A DNA stretch of 55,498 nucleotides from a virus. Made by a program: the position numbers and the translations under genes. The notes beneath the pieces are model-generated. The model was not told the DNA's origin. It was given only the letters and a program-made list of their open reading frames with translations, and did not search any database. Location of the stretch: positions 1-55,498 of IMG/VR virus record IMGVR_UViG_3300042946_000772; one strand, 5' to 3'. This document shows positions 27,765 to 33,927 of this stretch, one piece after another (the first letter of the stretch is position 1; every line of letters begins with the position of its first letter).

Positions 27765-27795
27765 AAGTGGCACCCACCCCCGGTGGATGCCACTT
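27765..27795 (-). terminator. Hairpin terminator of the peptidoglycan-binding gene
   Basis: AAGTGGCA-c-CCACC pairs with GGTGG-a-TGCCACTT around a three-base loop. It lies 24 bases after the stop of the gene at 27819. The tail after it on the minus strand is TTTGCTATT. Confidence 0.6.
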
Positions 27796-27818
27796 CGTTG
27801 TGTGCTGGTTTGCTGGTG

Positions 27819-28346
27819 TTAGACGTGGACGACCACGATCGGGTCGCCCTTGAAGATCGCCTGGAATGTTTCCTCGTCGACGATGCCTGTCTCCTCGAGA
27901 CCAATGGCTGCTTGGAAGGCGGCTACGGCGCCAATGGTCAGATTGCCATAGTACCCGTCTCTGTCGTCAGCGGCCTGCGTGAAGCCGAGCTGGTACAGGC
28001 GACGCTGCAGATGATGAACGGTGAGGCTCTTACGGTTATAGAGGTTCTTGACGATGCACTTGTCGAGGTACACGTTGTCGCGACTTCCAGTCACCGCAGC
28101 TGCGTATACCGCATTGTCGTCGGCGTCGCTAGCTAGAGACTGAGGCTGCGACTGTGATTCAGGCGCAGGCGCCGACTCGTGGGGCTCCGGCTCACCGTCG
28201 ACCTCAAGAGCTGGGTCGGGGTCCTGGGTGTCCACGGGCTGTGGGTCAGGCCTGTGCTTGATGCGAGGCTGGGGTCGCCCTACCTCAACCGCGTCAGCCT
28301 CGACCTCAGCCGCAGCCTCAGTCTGGTCTGTGGTGTGCTCGTTCAT
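27819..28346 (-). CDS. Peptidoglycan-binding domain protein
   Basis: This 175-aa protein starts at ATG 28346. Residues 1-85 are acidic, Pro-rich and probably disordered. Residues about 108-170 form a PG_binding_1-like domain ('LTVHHLQRRLYQLGF', 'GYYGNLTIGAVAAFQAAIGLEETGIVDEETFQAIF'), as found at the ends of lysins and cell-wall enzymes. There is no catalytic domain and no signal peptide. It may be a virion wall-binding protein or a targeting partner for the lytic enzymes encoded elsewhere. Confidence 0.75.
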   Translation of the reverse strand: MNEHTTDQTEAAAEVEADAVEVGRPQPRIKHRPDPQPVDTQDPDPALEVDGEPEPHESAPAPESQSQPQSLASDADDNAVYAAAVTGSRDNVYLDKCIVKNLYNRKSLTVHHLQRRLYQLGFTQAADDRDGYYGNLTIGAVAAFQAAIGLEETGIVDEETFQAIFKGDPIVVVHV

Positions 28347-28403
28347 CCGCGCTTGCTCACTCTCGTCGGCGGTGTCGGTGCGTTCGTTGTTGATGGTATC
28401 GAG

Positions 28404-28670
28404 CTAGAAACCGAGGTATGCTCGAACTTTGTTCCAGGTCTGCCGCATGCGCCCAGTGGGCTTGGGCTCGATTGGAGCTGGAGCTGCTGCCTTCTTAGCT
28501 GTTGCCTTGCGAGGCGCGGCTGCCTTCTTGGTGGCGGCTGGCTTCTTAGCTGCTGGTTTCTTTGCCGCAGGCTTCTTAGCTGCTGGCTTGGCTGCTGCTG
28601 CCTTCTTGGGAGCTGGCTTCTTGGCGGCCGGCTTCTTGGCGGCAGGCTTGGATGCCTTAGGGGTTGCCAC
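28404..28670 (-). CDS. Histone H1-like Lys/Ala/Pro-rich DNA-binding protein
   Basis: This 88-aa protein starts at GTG 28670. Residues 5-65 are made almost only of Ala, Lys and Pro in repeated 'AKKPAAKK' units, like the tails of bacterial and eukaryotic H1 proteins. The last 20 residues ('GRMRQTWNKVRAYLGF') form a possible amphipathic helix. It would coat or bridge DNA, either the phage genome or the host nucleoid. A leader of about 45 bases with AGAGAGGA precedes the start, behind the -10 at 28714-28719. Confidence 0.8.
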   Translation of the reverse strand: MATPKASKPAAKKPAAKKPAPKKAAAAKPAAKKPAAKKPAAKKPAATKKAAAPRKATAKKAAAPAPIEPKPTGRMRQTWNKVRAYLGF

Positions 28671-28713
28671 GGTTCGAGTGTCCTCTCTGGTTACCGTACT
28701 GCTATTGCTTCAG

Positions 28714-28719
28714 ATTATA
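28714..28719 (-). promoter_or_regulatory. -10 box of the H1-like gene
   Basis: TATAAT on the minus strand, preceded by CTCGAGTGACCG. The same CTCGAGT-N4-G arrangement precedes the -10 of the divergent plus-strand gene at 28855, so both may answer to the same factor. Confidence 0.6.
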
Positions 28720-28809
28720 CGGTCACTCGAGCTTGGTGAGGCTTTGTGAAGCTGAGTAACGGTTTGGTAACTGTGGCCGGCTGAGTGCGAGCTTGAACTC
28801 GAGTCATGG

Positions 28810-28815
28810 TATAAT
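28810..28815 (+). promoter_or_regulatory. Plus-strand extended -10 promoter
   Basis: TGGTATAAT (TGnTATAAT) is preceded by CTCGAGTCATGG. The leader CCCAACGACGAAAGGA that follows matches the leader shared by the minus-strand gene array. Confidence 0.65.
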
Positions 28816-28854
28816 AGTTCTATCAGCACGGCCCAACGACGAAAGGACAGGACC

Positions 28855-29040
28855 ATGGCACAGACCACCAGCCAGCCGGCCGCCACGAAGGCGAGCCTCT
28901 ACAACGTCACGATCTGGGGCTTCGATCGCTGGGGCGACGTCGCGAAGATCGAGGCGGCCGGTGTTCATTCGGTGAGCTCAGTCCTCCGCGAGGTCGAGGA
29001 GCTCGGCTGGCAGCGAATCAATGGCATCCAGCTCTGGTAA
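28855..29040 (+). CDS. Small plus-strand protein (61 aa), own promoter and terminator
   Basis: One of only three convincing plus-strand genes. It starts at ATG 28855 behind GAAAGGACAGGACC. After about 14 Ser/Thr/Ala-rich residues the protein has 'YNVTIWGFDRWGDVAKIEAAGVHSVSSVLREVEELGWQ', a compact alpha/beta fold with repeated Trp and Gly. No family is recognised. The strong promoter, shared leader and clean terminator suggest high-level single-gene expression. Confidence 0.75.
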   Translation: MAQTTSQPAATKASLYNVTIWGFDRWGDVAKIEAAGVHSVSSVLREVEELGWQRINGIQLW

Positions 29041-29055
29041 GCTTGCCGCAGGGCG

Positions 29056-29090
29056 AAGGGGCGGGGCGAAAGCTCCGCCCCTTCTCTTTG
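29056..29090 (+). terminator. Strong terminator after the 61-aa gene
   Basis: AAGGGGCGGGGC and GCTCCGCCCCTT form a 12-bp stem (one G-U) closed by a GAAA tetraloop. It is followed by CTCTTTG. Confidence 0.8.
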
Positions 29091-29160
29091 TGGTTAGTAA
29101 CAGAGAGATAACAACTCAAGTTTTTTGGCAATTCTGGTTTACTTTGGAGTTCAGACAGAG

Positions 29161-29166
29161 TATAAT
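29161..29166 (+). promoter_or_regulatory. Plus-strand -10 promoter
   Basis: GAGTATAATAG with an upstream AG-ACA element that aligns with the promoter at 28810. The leader contains CAACGACGAA and then AACGGAGGACAAC before the ATG. Confidence 0.6.
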
Positions 29167-29208
29167 AGAAACATCAGCAAGCCACAACGACGAACAACGG
29201 AGGACAAC

Positions 29209-29337
29209 ATGTACGCACTCACCCTCAAGGGCGACGTTCTTGGCCGCGGCTCACGCGAGGTCATGTCCGCGATGCGCGAGCAGCTCGCCCGGTTTACCGG
29301 CCGCGACATCTCGGAGTACCGAATCGAAGCCATCTAA
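29209..29337 (+). CDS. Plus-strand microprotein (42 aa)
   Basis: The ATG at 29209 follows CGGAGGACAAC. The 42-aa product ('LTLKGDVLGRGSREVMSAMREQL' near its start) looks like a beta hairpin plus a helix and is basic. The frame is open further upstream but that part precedes the promoter. A GAAA-loop terminator follows 14 bases after the stop. No family is recognised. Confidence 0.7.
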   Translation: MYALTLKGDVLGRGSREVMSAMREQLARFTGRDISEYRIEAI

Positions 29338-29351
29338 CCTACCCGCAAAGG

Positions 29352-29391
29352 AAAGGGTCCCCGAGCGAAAGCTCGAGGACCCTTTCTCTTT
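29352..29391 (+). terminator. Terminator after the 42-aa gene
   Basis: AAAGGGTCC-C-CGAGC pairs with GCTCG-A-GGACCCTTT around GAAA, followed by CTCTTT. It lies between converging genes and could stop transcription in both directions. Confidence 0.8.
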
Positions 29392-29405
29392 GTGGTAACC
29401 GTCGG

Positions 29406-30095
29406 CTAGCTCTTCTTCGGCGGAGTGTCCTTGCACGGGTATTGACTCATGAACTGACGGAACGGAGCCATGATCCAATTCTCATGCTGCCATGAAGACC
29501 ACCCGCCGTAGTGGCTGGCGTTGAGCGATCCATCGGGATTGAGTCCCCACGGCACCCAATACTTGCCCTTGTTCGTCATGTGCTTGTAGACGATGCGCGA
29601 CTGAGTGTATGGGTCGAGCATTGCACCGCGCGACCACCAGTGCTTACCGGAGTGCGCGGAAGTTTGTATCTGCCAGATACCAAGGGCGCCTGAGTACCAG
29701 GGCGAACTCTCGTCCAGGTTTTGTCCCTTGGACTCGCGCATGGTGATTGCCCATGCCATTTGGTGCGAGTAGCCGGTGAATCCTGCCGCGTAGAGCGTCT
29801 TCGCGAGCTGGTTCTTGCATTTCCACACCGGCTTTGGGTTTAGTGGCTTTGGGTCTGGTTTTGGCTTGTCAGCCTGCGTCGTTGAGTCGGTTGCGCTATT
29901 ATCGAACCGTGCAGGCGTAGCTGTCGTTGTCGTCTGTGCGACGGATTTCGCGATTGGTGCGCGTGTCGCTGCGGATGCGTTGCTGCTGTGCGAGTAATAG
30001 GAGGTTACTGAGAAGATTGTCGCCGCAATGATTGCTGCGATGCTGAACGCTAGCAGTAGCGTTCGGCTCTGTCTATTGCTATCAGTGTTCTTCAT
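29406..30095 (-). CDS. Membrane-anchored lytic transglycosylase-like protein
   Basis: I choose ATG 30095 (229 aa). Residues 10-35 are a single membrane segment or uncut signal ('TLLLAFSIAAIIAATIFSV'). A Thr/Ala/Pro-rich linker follows. Residues about 110-229 have the SLT/lysozyme-like pattern: 'AWAITMRESKGQNLDESSPWYSGALGIWQIQ', in which the Glu of RESKG would be catalytic, then 'AMLDPYTQSRIVYKHM'. It would cut glycan strands of peptidoglycan from outside the membrane. It could serve in entry or lysis together with the amidase at 50.1-51.0 kb. Confidence 0.75.
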   Translation of the reverse strand: MKNTDSNRQSRTLLLAFSIAAIIAATIFSVTSYYSHSSNASAATRAPIAKSVAQTTTTATPARFDNSATDSTTQADKPKPDPKPLNPKPVWKCKNQLAKTLYAAGFTGYSHQMAWAITMRESKGQNLDESSPWYSGALGIWQIQTSAHSGKHWWSRGAMLDPYTQSRIVYKHMTNKGKYWVPWGLNPDGSLNASHYGGWSSWQHENWIMAPFRQFMSQYPCKDTPPKKS

Positions 30096-30190
30096 AAGTA
30101 TCCGATCTCTCGGGGACAGGGACAACGCCCGCGACGTGCACGGGCGCTCGCGCCTTCAGCGTTTAAGCTTGTTCATATGCGAAGGCGAGC

Positions 30191-30568
30191 TCAGACGGCC
30201 GTCTTGTTGTGACGGCGTGGTGGGCGTGCGTCGATGTCTTCGACGCTATGCATGATTGACCAGACTTGGTGAAGTGGAAGTTCGAAGTCGTCACCGCGTG
30301 TGTGGTGTACTCGGCTCTTGAAGTTGTCGTAGTCGATTTCGTACGTCTGATCGACGAGCCACCGCGCGAACTGCGAGCGGTCGATTTCAAGTCGGTAAGG
30401 GTAGTCCGCTCGGGGCGTGTGATGGATTTCGTTTGGCAGGTCTGGCGAACCGCAGTAGCCAATGAGTGAGTCGAGCGACTGCCTGTCGCGCGCACGCACG
30501 AGTATGACACCGATCTTGTCTCGGTGCGCTACCGCGCTAATGAATCCGTCTTGTGTGAATAGCCACAT
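30191..30568 (-). CDS. Conserved actinophage protein of unknown function (125 aa)
   Basis: The ATG at 30568 follows GAGAAGGAGAACAGC. The protein begins 'MWLFTQDGFISAV', contains 'ADYPYRLEIDRSQFARWL' and 'YEIDYDNFKSRV', and ends with a His/Arg-rich tail. I recognise this as a small family widespread in actinobacterial phages with no known role. No catalytic motif is evident. Confidence 0.7.
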   Translation of the reverse strand: MWLFTQDGFISAVAHRDKIGVILVRARDRQSLDSLIGYCGSPDLPNEIHHTPRADYPYRLEIDRSQFARWLVDQTYEIDYDNFKSRVHHTRGDDFELPLHQVWSIMHSVEDIDARPPRRHNKTAV

Positions 30569-30622
30569 AAGCTGTTCTCCTTCTCTCTGTCGTTGCGTCC
30601 TTGCGTTGACGACTAGCTGTTG

Positions 30623-30814
30623 CTAGTCTCCGAGCTTTTCTTGAATCTCTTCTGCGCTTACTTCGGTGACCTCGACGGCGCAGCCTTCCTGCTCGTACAT
30701 TCGCTTGACTCCGTGCTTCTCGTCTGCGCGAACGTACGTGACGAATGTGATGTCATCGCCTCGGTCTTGTGGCTTGGTGATGGTGAGCTTGTAGCCAGCT
30801 GCGTTCTCGTTCAT
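30623..30814 (-). CDS. Small acidic protein (63 aa)
   Basis: The ATG at 30814 lies behind AAGGAGGTGACATGAA. The product has a central segment 'DDITFVTYVRADEKHGVKRMYEQ' and an acidic C-terminal helix. A variant -10 (TACGAT, 30839-30844) lies just upstream. Function unknown. Confidence 0.65.
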   Translation of the reverse strand: MNENAAGYKLTITKPQDRGDDITFVTYVRADEKHGVKRMYEQEGCAVEVTEVSAEEIQEKLGD

Positions 30815-30856
30815 TTCATGTCACCTCCTTGGTGAAGTATCGTATCGCTAACGACT

Positions 30857-30892
30857 GTGCCCCACCCTGGTTTGGGTGGGGGCAGTCAGCGA
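30857..30892 (-). terminator. Terminator hairpin after the DUF6011-like gene
   Basis: CCCCACCC and GGGTGGGG pair around TGGTTT, and the stem extends with GACTG/CAGTC. It lies just after the stop at 30896 and just before the next gene's promoter. Confidence 0.65.
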
Positions 30893-30895
30893 GTT

Positions 30896-31471
30896 TTAGA
30901 GCCCGAATACCTTTCGGCAGTCGGGGCCGAGCTGGAACTTGCGGCTCACGGGATCGGTGAGCTCGGCGCCACACTTACCGCAGCAGCTGTAGTGCAGCCC
31001 GAAGAGCTTCGCGTATTTGTACGGGTCGCGCTCGAGGAGCTCAACGATGGCGAGCGTGTCCTTGTGCGTGAGCTTGTGCCGCGTGAATGAACCGACGCTG
31101 CCGGTGAGGCGGCGCATGTAGAGCGTGCGCATGTACTCGCGGACCTCGATGAAGAGCAGGTCGCCGTGAATGCTGGGCGCTGCCTCGAGCTCGAGGAACT
31201 CAAGCTCCTCGACGGGGATGGCGTACTTGCTCTTGGGGATACCCGCAAGAGCTGATTGCGTGGGTGAGGGTGAGCTGGTTGACGTGTACTTGGGCGCGGC
31301 CGGCAGTGTCTTGAGGTGGTCGATTGTGCGGCTGGCGGCTGCCTTGTCCATGAGGGGCAGGCTGTCGCGAATGATGGATGCCGCGACCTCGTCGACCGCG
31401 CGGAGCTCGAGCAGGTTGCGAATGTACGCGACCTGTGCGCCGGTGGCGGGTACGATTGTGGCTGTTGTCAT
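30896..31471 (-). CDS. Zinc-finger protein with DUF6011-like C-terminus (191 aa)
   Basis: The ATG at 31471 is preferred over an in-frame GTG three codons upstream, because that GTG is too close to the ribosome site. The N-terminal 60 residues are helical ('QVAYIRNLLELRAVDE'). The last 35 residues hold 'SCCGKCGAELTDP' followed by 'LGPDCRKVFG', the C-x2-C ... G-P-x-C pattern of DUF6011-type zinc fingers. Members are common in actinophages and probably bind nucleic acid or protein. Confidence 0.7.
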   Translation of the reverse strand: MTTATIVPATGAQVAYIRNLLELRAVDEVAASIIRDSLPLMDKAAASRTIDHLKTLPAAPKYTSTSSPSPTQSALAGIPKSKYAIPVEELEFLELEAAPSIHGDLLFIEVREYMRTLYMRRLTGSVGSFTRHKLTHKDTLAIVELLERDPYKYAKLFGLHYSCCGKCGAELTDPVSRKFQLGPDCRKVFGL

Positions 31472-31511
31472 CGTGTGCACCGTCCTTTCGTCGTCGTCGT
31501 CGTTGTAGTAC

Positions 31512-31523
31512 TATTATATCAGG
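31512..31523 (-). promoter_or_regulatory. Array promoter, copy 1
   Basis: CCTGATATAATA on the minus strand: extended -10 TGATATAAT. Drives the gene ending at 30896. The leader ACAACGACGACGACGAAAGGA follows. Confidence 0.75.
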
Positions 31524-31535
31524 TGCCCCTATAAA

Positions 31536-31582
31536 CGAGCAACCCTCCCGAGGGCATGTCACTCGGGAGGGCCAGTGCTCGT
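31536..31582 (-). terminator. Hairpin between adjacent array genes
   Basis: CCCTCCCGAG and CTCGGGAGGG form a perfect 10-bp stem with an outer CGAGCA/TGCTCG. It lies after the stop at 31588 and directly before promoter copy 1. A TTTAT follows on the minus strand. Confidence 0.75.
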
Positions 31583-31587
31583 GAAGT

Positions 31588-31833
31588 TTAGAGGCTGTTG
31601 ACGACGCACTCGATGGGCTCGGCGATGATGAGCTCCTGCGTCTCAGAGTTGAAGAGGCGGACCTCCTCGAGCTTGGCGCCTGCCGCGAAGGCAGAGGTCA
31701 CGAAGTCGGCAACCTTGCCGTCGCCCAGGGTAGTGACGAACTCACCGGCCCAGATCATTCCGGTGTCTGACGTGATGAGTGAAAGCCCGTCGACCCAACG
31801 GCCGGCGATGTTTTCGGTGATGAGAGTTGCCAT
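31588..31833 (-). CDS. Unknown array protein (81 aa)
   Basis: The ATG at 31833 follows GACGAAGGGACACCGAAC. The product is a beta-rich acidic protein ('GRWVDGLSLITSDTGMIWAGEFVTTLGDGK'). It may be a small OB- or SH3-like fold. It is transcribed alone from the promoter at 31879. Function unknown. Confidence 0.7.
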   Translation of the reverse strand: MATLITENIAGRWVDGLSLITSDTGMIWAGEFVTTLGDGKVADFVTSAFAAGAKLEEVRLFNSETQELIIAEPIECVVNSL

Positions 31834-31878
31834 GTTCGGTGTCCCTTCGTCATTGGCCAGGCTCCCTGGCGATGGTAC

Positions 31879-31890
31879 TATTATATCAGG
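31879..31890 (-). promoter_or_regulatory. Array promoter, copy 2
   Basis: CCTGATATAATA on the minus strand, 46 bases before the ATG of the 81-aa gene. Confidence 0.75.
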
Positions 31891-31895
31891 TAGAG

Positions 31896-32090
31896 CTAGT
31901 CGACGCGAGTGGCAATCGCGACGGTGGTCTTGGTCCAGGTGCCGCCCTGCGCCTCGACCGCGCGAATGATGTTGAGCTCGGTGGTTATCGGGTCGGGCAT
32001 GTCGGGCCAGAGAACGGTGACGCCGCTTTCGATGCCGGCGGCATCAGGGACCTGCCACTCAATGGCGGGCATCGTGGTGGTTGTGGACAA
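31896..32090 (-). CDS. Unknown array protein (64 aa, TTG start)
   Basis: I choose TTG 32090 because GAAAGGA lies eight bases before it, while the later in-frame ATG has no ribosome site. The product has a Thr-rich start and a beta-rich body ('TELNIIRAVEAQGGTWTKTTVAIATRV'). It is probably read from the promoter at 32284 together with the 45-aa gene upstream. Function unknown. Confidence 0.6.
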   Translation of the reverse strand: MSTTTTMPAIEWQVPDAAGIESGVTVLWPDMPDPITTELNIIRAVEAQGGTWTKTTVAIATRVD

Positions 32091-32112
32091 GGCGGTAGTC
32101 CTTTCGTCTCGT

Positions 32113-32250
32113 CTAGCGAAAGATCTGGTGGCTGGCGCAGAACCGGCCAGAGAATCGGTAGTGCTTGCAACCTTCGTAGTCGCACTGACCCTTGAAGGCG
32201 ACCTGGCCGTAGTGAAGTGTCCGGCCTTGGCGATCGATCCTGCTGTCCAT
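32113..32250 (-). CDS. Zinc-finger-like microprotein (45 aa)
   Basis: The ATG at 32250 follows GGAGGACAAC. The C-terminal half is 'CDYEGCKHYRFSGRFCASHQ', a C-x4-C...C-x2-H set that could hold one zinc ion. The N-terminal half is basic with 'RQGRTLHYGQVAF'. It is the first gene behind promoter copy 3. Too small for confident family assignment. Confidence 0.6.
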   Translation of the reverse strand: MDSRIDRQGRTLHYGQVAFKGQCDYEGCKHYRFSGRFCASHQIFR

Positions 32251-32283
32251 GTTGTCCTCCAGTCCTTGGCGTCCTTGTAGAAC

Positions 32284-32295
32284 TATTATATCAGG
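32284..32295 (-). promoter_or_regulatory. Array promoter, copy 3 (carries a stop codon)
   Basis: CCTGATATAATA on the minus strand. The TGA inside it is the stop codon of the upstream 48-aa gene. Confidence 0.75.
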
Positions 32296-32437
32296 CAGGC
32301 GGCTTGAGCTGGCCTTGAACCAGCTTGAGCTGATCGATGACCAGCCCGCATGGACAATGAACCTTCAGAAAGCCGCCCGAGAAGGCATGGAGACGCCTAC
32401 ATGACGGGCAGTGGTAGAATCCACGGATAGTCGTCAT
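32291..32437 (-). CDS. Zinc-ribbon microprotein (48 aa)
   Basis: The ATG at 32437 starts a protein with 'FYHCPSCRRLHAFSGGF' and 'VHCPCG', a C-x2-C ... C-x-C zinc ribbon. The C-terminus is amphipathic. The stop lies in the next promoter. It follows the WGR-domain gene by 20 bases, so both share promoter copy 4. Confidence 0.65.
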   Translation of the reverse strand: MTTIRGFYHCPSCRRLHAFSGGFLKVHCPCGLVIDQLKLVQGQLKPPA

Positions 32438-32457
32438 GTAGGCGCTCCATTCCCTTC

Positions 32458-32700
32458 TCAGACCGCGTACGCCAGCTCGTATCCCTTGGCGAGCTTCTCG
32501 TAGCGCTTGTTGAACGCGAACTGCCGCGCCGCGGACTCGGTGGCGAAGTACTGCGAGGAGTGCTGGCGCCGGGTCTTCTCGGCCATTCCCCACGAGGTCC
32601 GCACGATCGACCCGTCGATCACGATCTCGTACACCTTCTTCTTGCCATTGGCTCCGCGAGTCCCATCGGACTCCTTCAGCAGGCACCACTTCGAGTTCAT
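32458..32700 (-). CDS. WGR-domain-like protein (80 aa)
   Basis: The ATG at 32700 follows CGGAGGACAA. Residues 20-75 fit a WGR domain: 'KKKVYEIVIDGSIVRTSWGMAEKTRRQ' with WGM in place of WGR, then 'YFATESAARQFAFNKRYEKLAKGYELA'. WGR domains occur in PARPs and in bacterial MolR-type proteins and bind nucleic-acid ends. Here the domain stands alone. A phage protein that binds DNA ends or modulates a host WGR protein is possible. Confidence 0.6.
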   Translation of the reverse strand: MNSKWCLLKESDGTRGANGKKKVYEIVIDGSIVRTSWGMAEKTRRQHSSQYFATESAARQFAFNKRYEKLAKGYELAYAV

Positions 32701-32753
32701 TTGTCCTCCGTCGTTTCGTCGTTTTCGCCGGTTCGTCGTTCCGGCGTTGGTAC

Positions 32754-32765
32754 TATTATATCAGG
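32754..32765 (-). promoter_or_regulatory. Array promoter, copy 4
   Basis: CCTGATATAATA on the minus strand, upstream of the WGR-domain gene. The leader contains AACGACGAA twice. Confidence 0.75.
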
Positions 32766-32784
32766 TACTCGAGTTCAGGGGTAA

Positions 32785-32817
32785 ACAAAAACGCCGCCCA
32801 TCTTTCGATGGACGGCG
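32785..32817 (-). terminator. Rho-independent terminator on the minus strand
   Basis: CGCCGTCCATC and GATGGGCGGCG (minus strand) pair around GAAA and are followed by TTTTTGTTT. It ends the small membrane-protein gene at 32838. Confidence 0.85.
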
Positions 32818-32837
32818 CTCTTGTGGGCTAGATGAAG

Positions 32838-32999
32838 CTAGTCCTCGCGAAGTGAAAGAACCGCGACCGTGACGCTCGCGATCAGCAGACCAAGAGCTCC
32901 GATCTCTCTCGAGGTCTGGCTAAGCGCGAGGAGGATCAACCCAACCGAGCCAAGCCCGGCGGCGATGATCGGGAAGATAGCGACGCGACGACGCTTCAC
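32838..32999 (-). CDS. Small membrane protein (53 aa)
   Basis: The GTG at 32999 lies four bases after the stop of the HTH gene. After a basic start (KRRRVAI) there are two hydrophobic stretches (residues 7-26 and 33-50) joined by a short polar turn, so it is a two-pass membrane protein or hairpin. It could be a holin-like or immunity-type peptide. Nothing in the sequence decides between these. Confidence 0.65.
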   Translation of the reverse strand: MKRRRVAIFPIIAAGLGSVGLILLALSQTSREIGALGLLIASVTVAVLSLRED

Positions 33000-33002
33000 G
33001 TC

Positions 33003-33347
33003 TTAGCTTACCTCACCGGTTGCCGGCTTACGCGTACGCCCCTTGAGTCGTGAGCTTGCGTCACGAATCGGCGTGCCGGAATCGACAATGAGCTTGCGCG
33101 CCTTGCCGTACGTGATGCCGAGCTCGGATGCGACCTCGACGACTGACTTGCCTGCTGTGTAGAGCGAGGCTGCCTGAGTTGCACTAGCTGCGCTAGTGGG
33201 GTTGGTTGTGTCCATTACGGTTTTCTCCTTGGAGTGTCGTTCTGTTGTTTGTTGTGGTTCAGCTGCGAGTTCTTCTCGAGCTCGAGAAGTTAACCGCGCA
33301 GCTTCGGCAAGGAGATCTCTGCCTGCCGAAGTTTGGTTGTCGATCAT
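33003..33347 (-). CDS. HTH regulator (114 aa), paralogue of the plus-strand HTH protein
   Basis: The ATG at 33347 follows GACGAGGTGAC. A second in-frame ATG at 33215 has its own GGAG and could give a short form. The HTH is at residues 60-95 ('AASLYTAGKSVVEVASELGITYGKARKLIVDSGTPIRD'). It aligns with the protein at 40512-40811. A basic tail (KGRTRKPA) follows. It is likely a regulator of the array or of the phage cycle. Confidence 0.7.
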   Translation of the reverse strand: MIDNQTSAGRDLLAEAARLTSRAREELAAEPQQTTERHSKEKTVMDTTNPTSAASATQAASLYTAGKSVVEVASELGITYGKARKLIVDSGTPIRDASSRLKGRTRKPATGEVS

Positions 33348-33416
33348 GTCACCTCGTCGTTTCGTGCCGTACGGGATCTACAGTACTACAGGTTGAGTAG
33401 AAAGTACATTGGAAGT

Positions 33417-33707
33417 TTAGATGACTAGAATCATCGCAGGGAGATCTCCGTACTGGGCTTGCTCCTTGGCGTATGTCAAGTATGCGTCGATGACGTCGGG
33501 GAAGGTGTTGAACACTTCGCTCCACTCGTCAATCGCGTCCCATCGGCTGCCGCAGCACGGGCAGTCTCGTTCGGAGTCGAAGTAGACTCCGATCTTCTCT
33601 GCCTTGTTGTTTGCTTCATCGGCACTCTGGGATTCGACGACTACGACGATCGCAGGGGTGGTGAAGCTACCTCCGCTATTGTTTTGGCTGAAGACGTAGA
33701 ACGCCAC
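33417..33707 (-). CDS. CPCC-motif phage protein (96 aa)
   Basis: The GTG at 33707 lies nine bases from the stop of the gene before it. The protein has 'FYVFSQNNSGGSF', a segment of five Val or Ile, then 'CPCCGSRWDAIDEW', a half zinc knuckle. The C-terminal part has 'AYLTYAKEQAQYG'. I recognise this as a small family common in phages. Its role is unknown. Confidence 0.7.
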   Translation of the reverse strand: MAFYVFSQNNSGGSFTTPAIVVVVESQSADEANNKAEKIGVYFDSERDCPCCGSRWDAIDEWSEVFNTFPDVIDAYLTYAKEQAQYGDLPAMILVI

Positions 33708-33715
33708 TGGCTAGC

Positions 33716-33886
33716 TCACCTCGTCTCTGGGATCATTGGCTGAACCGCGCACGGCTCGATTGAACCTCCGCGCCAGTCGCAGGCGATGTTCTTTCCCCAG
33801 ACAAGAGAATTGACGCCAATGGCTGTGGCGATGATCGCGATGGCAAGAACGATCTTGCCGCGTCGTGTGAGTCGAACGTCGTTCAT
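33716..33886 (-). CDS. Small single-pass membrane protein (56 aa)
   Basis: The ATG at 33886 is preferred because CCAAGGAGGCAAAG precedes it and the promoter at 33916 lies just upstream. Residues 12-30 are a membrane segment ('KIVLAIAIIATAIGVNSLVW'). The rest is polar with two Cys that could form a disulfide outside. Function unknown. Confidence 0.65.
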   Translation of the reverse strand: MNDVRLTRRGKIVLAIAIIATAIGVNSLVWGKNIACDWRGGSIEPCAVQPMIPETR

Positions 33887-33915
33887 CTTTGCCTCCTTGG
33901 TCGGTGCCGTAGATC

Positions 33916-33927
33916 TATTATATCGGG
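33916..33927 (-). promoter_or_regulatory. Array promoter variant
   Basis: CCCGATATAATA on the minus strand: one base off the array consensus, so the TG of the extended -10 is lost. The TAA inside it ends the upstream HTH gene. Confidence 0.6.

Noticed and set aside
29125-29337. 70-codon form of the 42-aa plus-strand gene
   Set aside because: The first 28 codons lie upstream of and across the -10 box, so they would not be on the mRNA.
31200-31562. Minus-strand frames that read across the promoter with 'PDIIV' peptides
   Set aside because: Many open frames read the repeated promoter as PDIIV or SGTII. They are by-products of the repeat, not genes.
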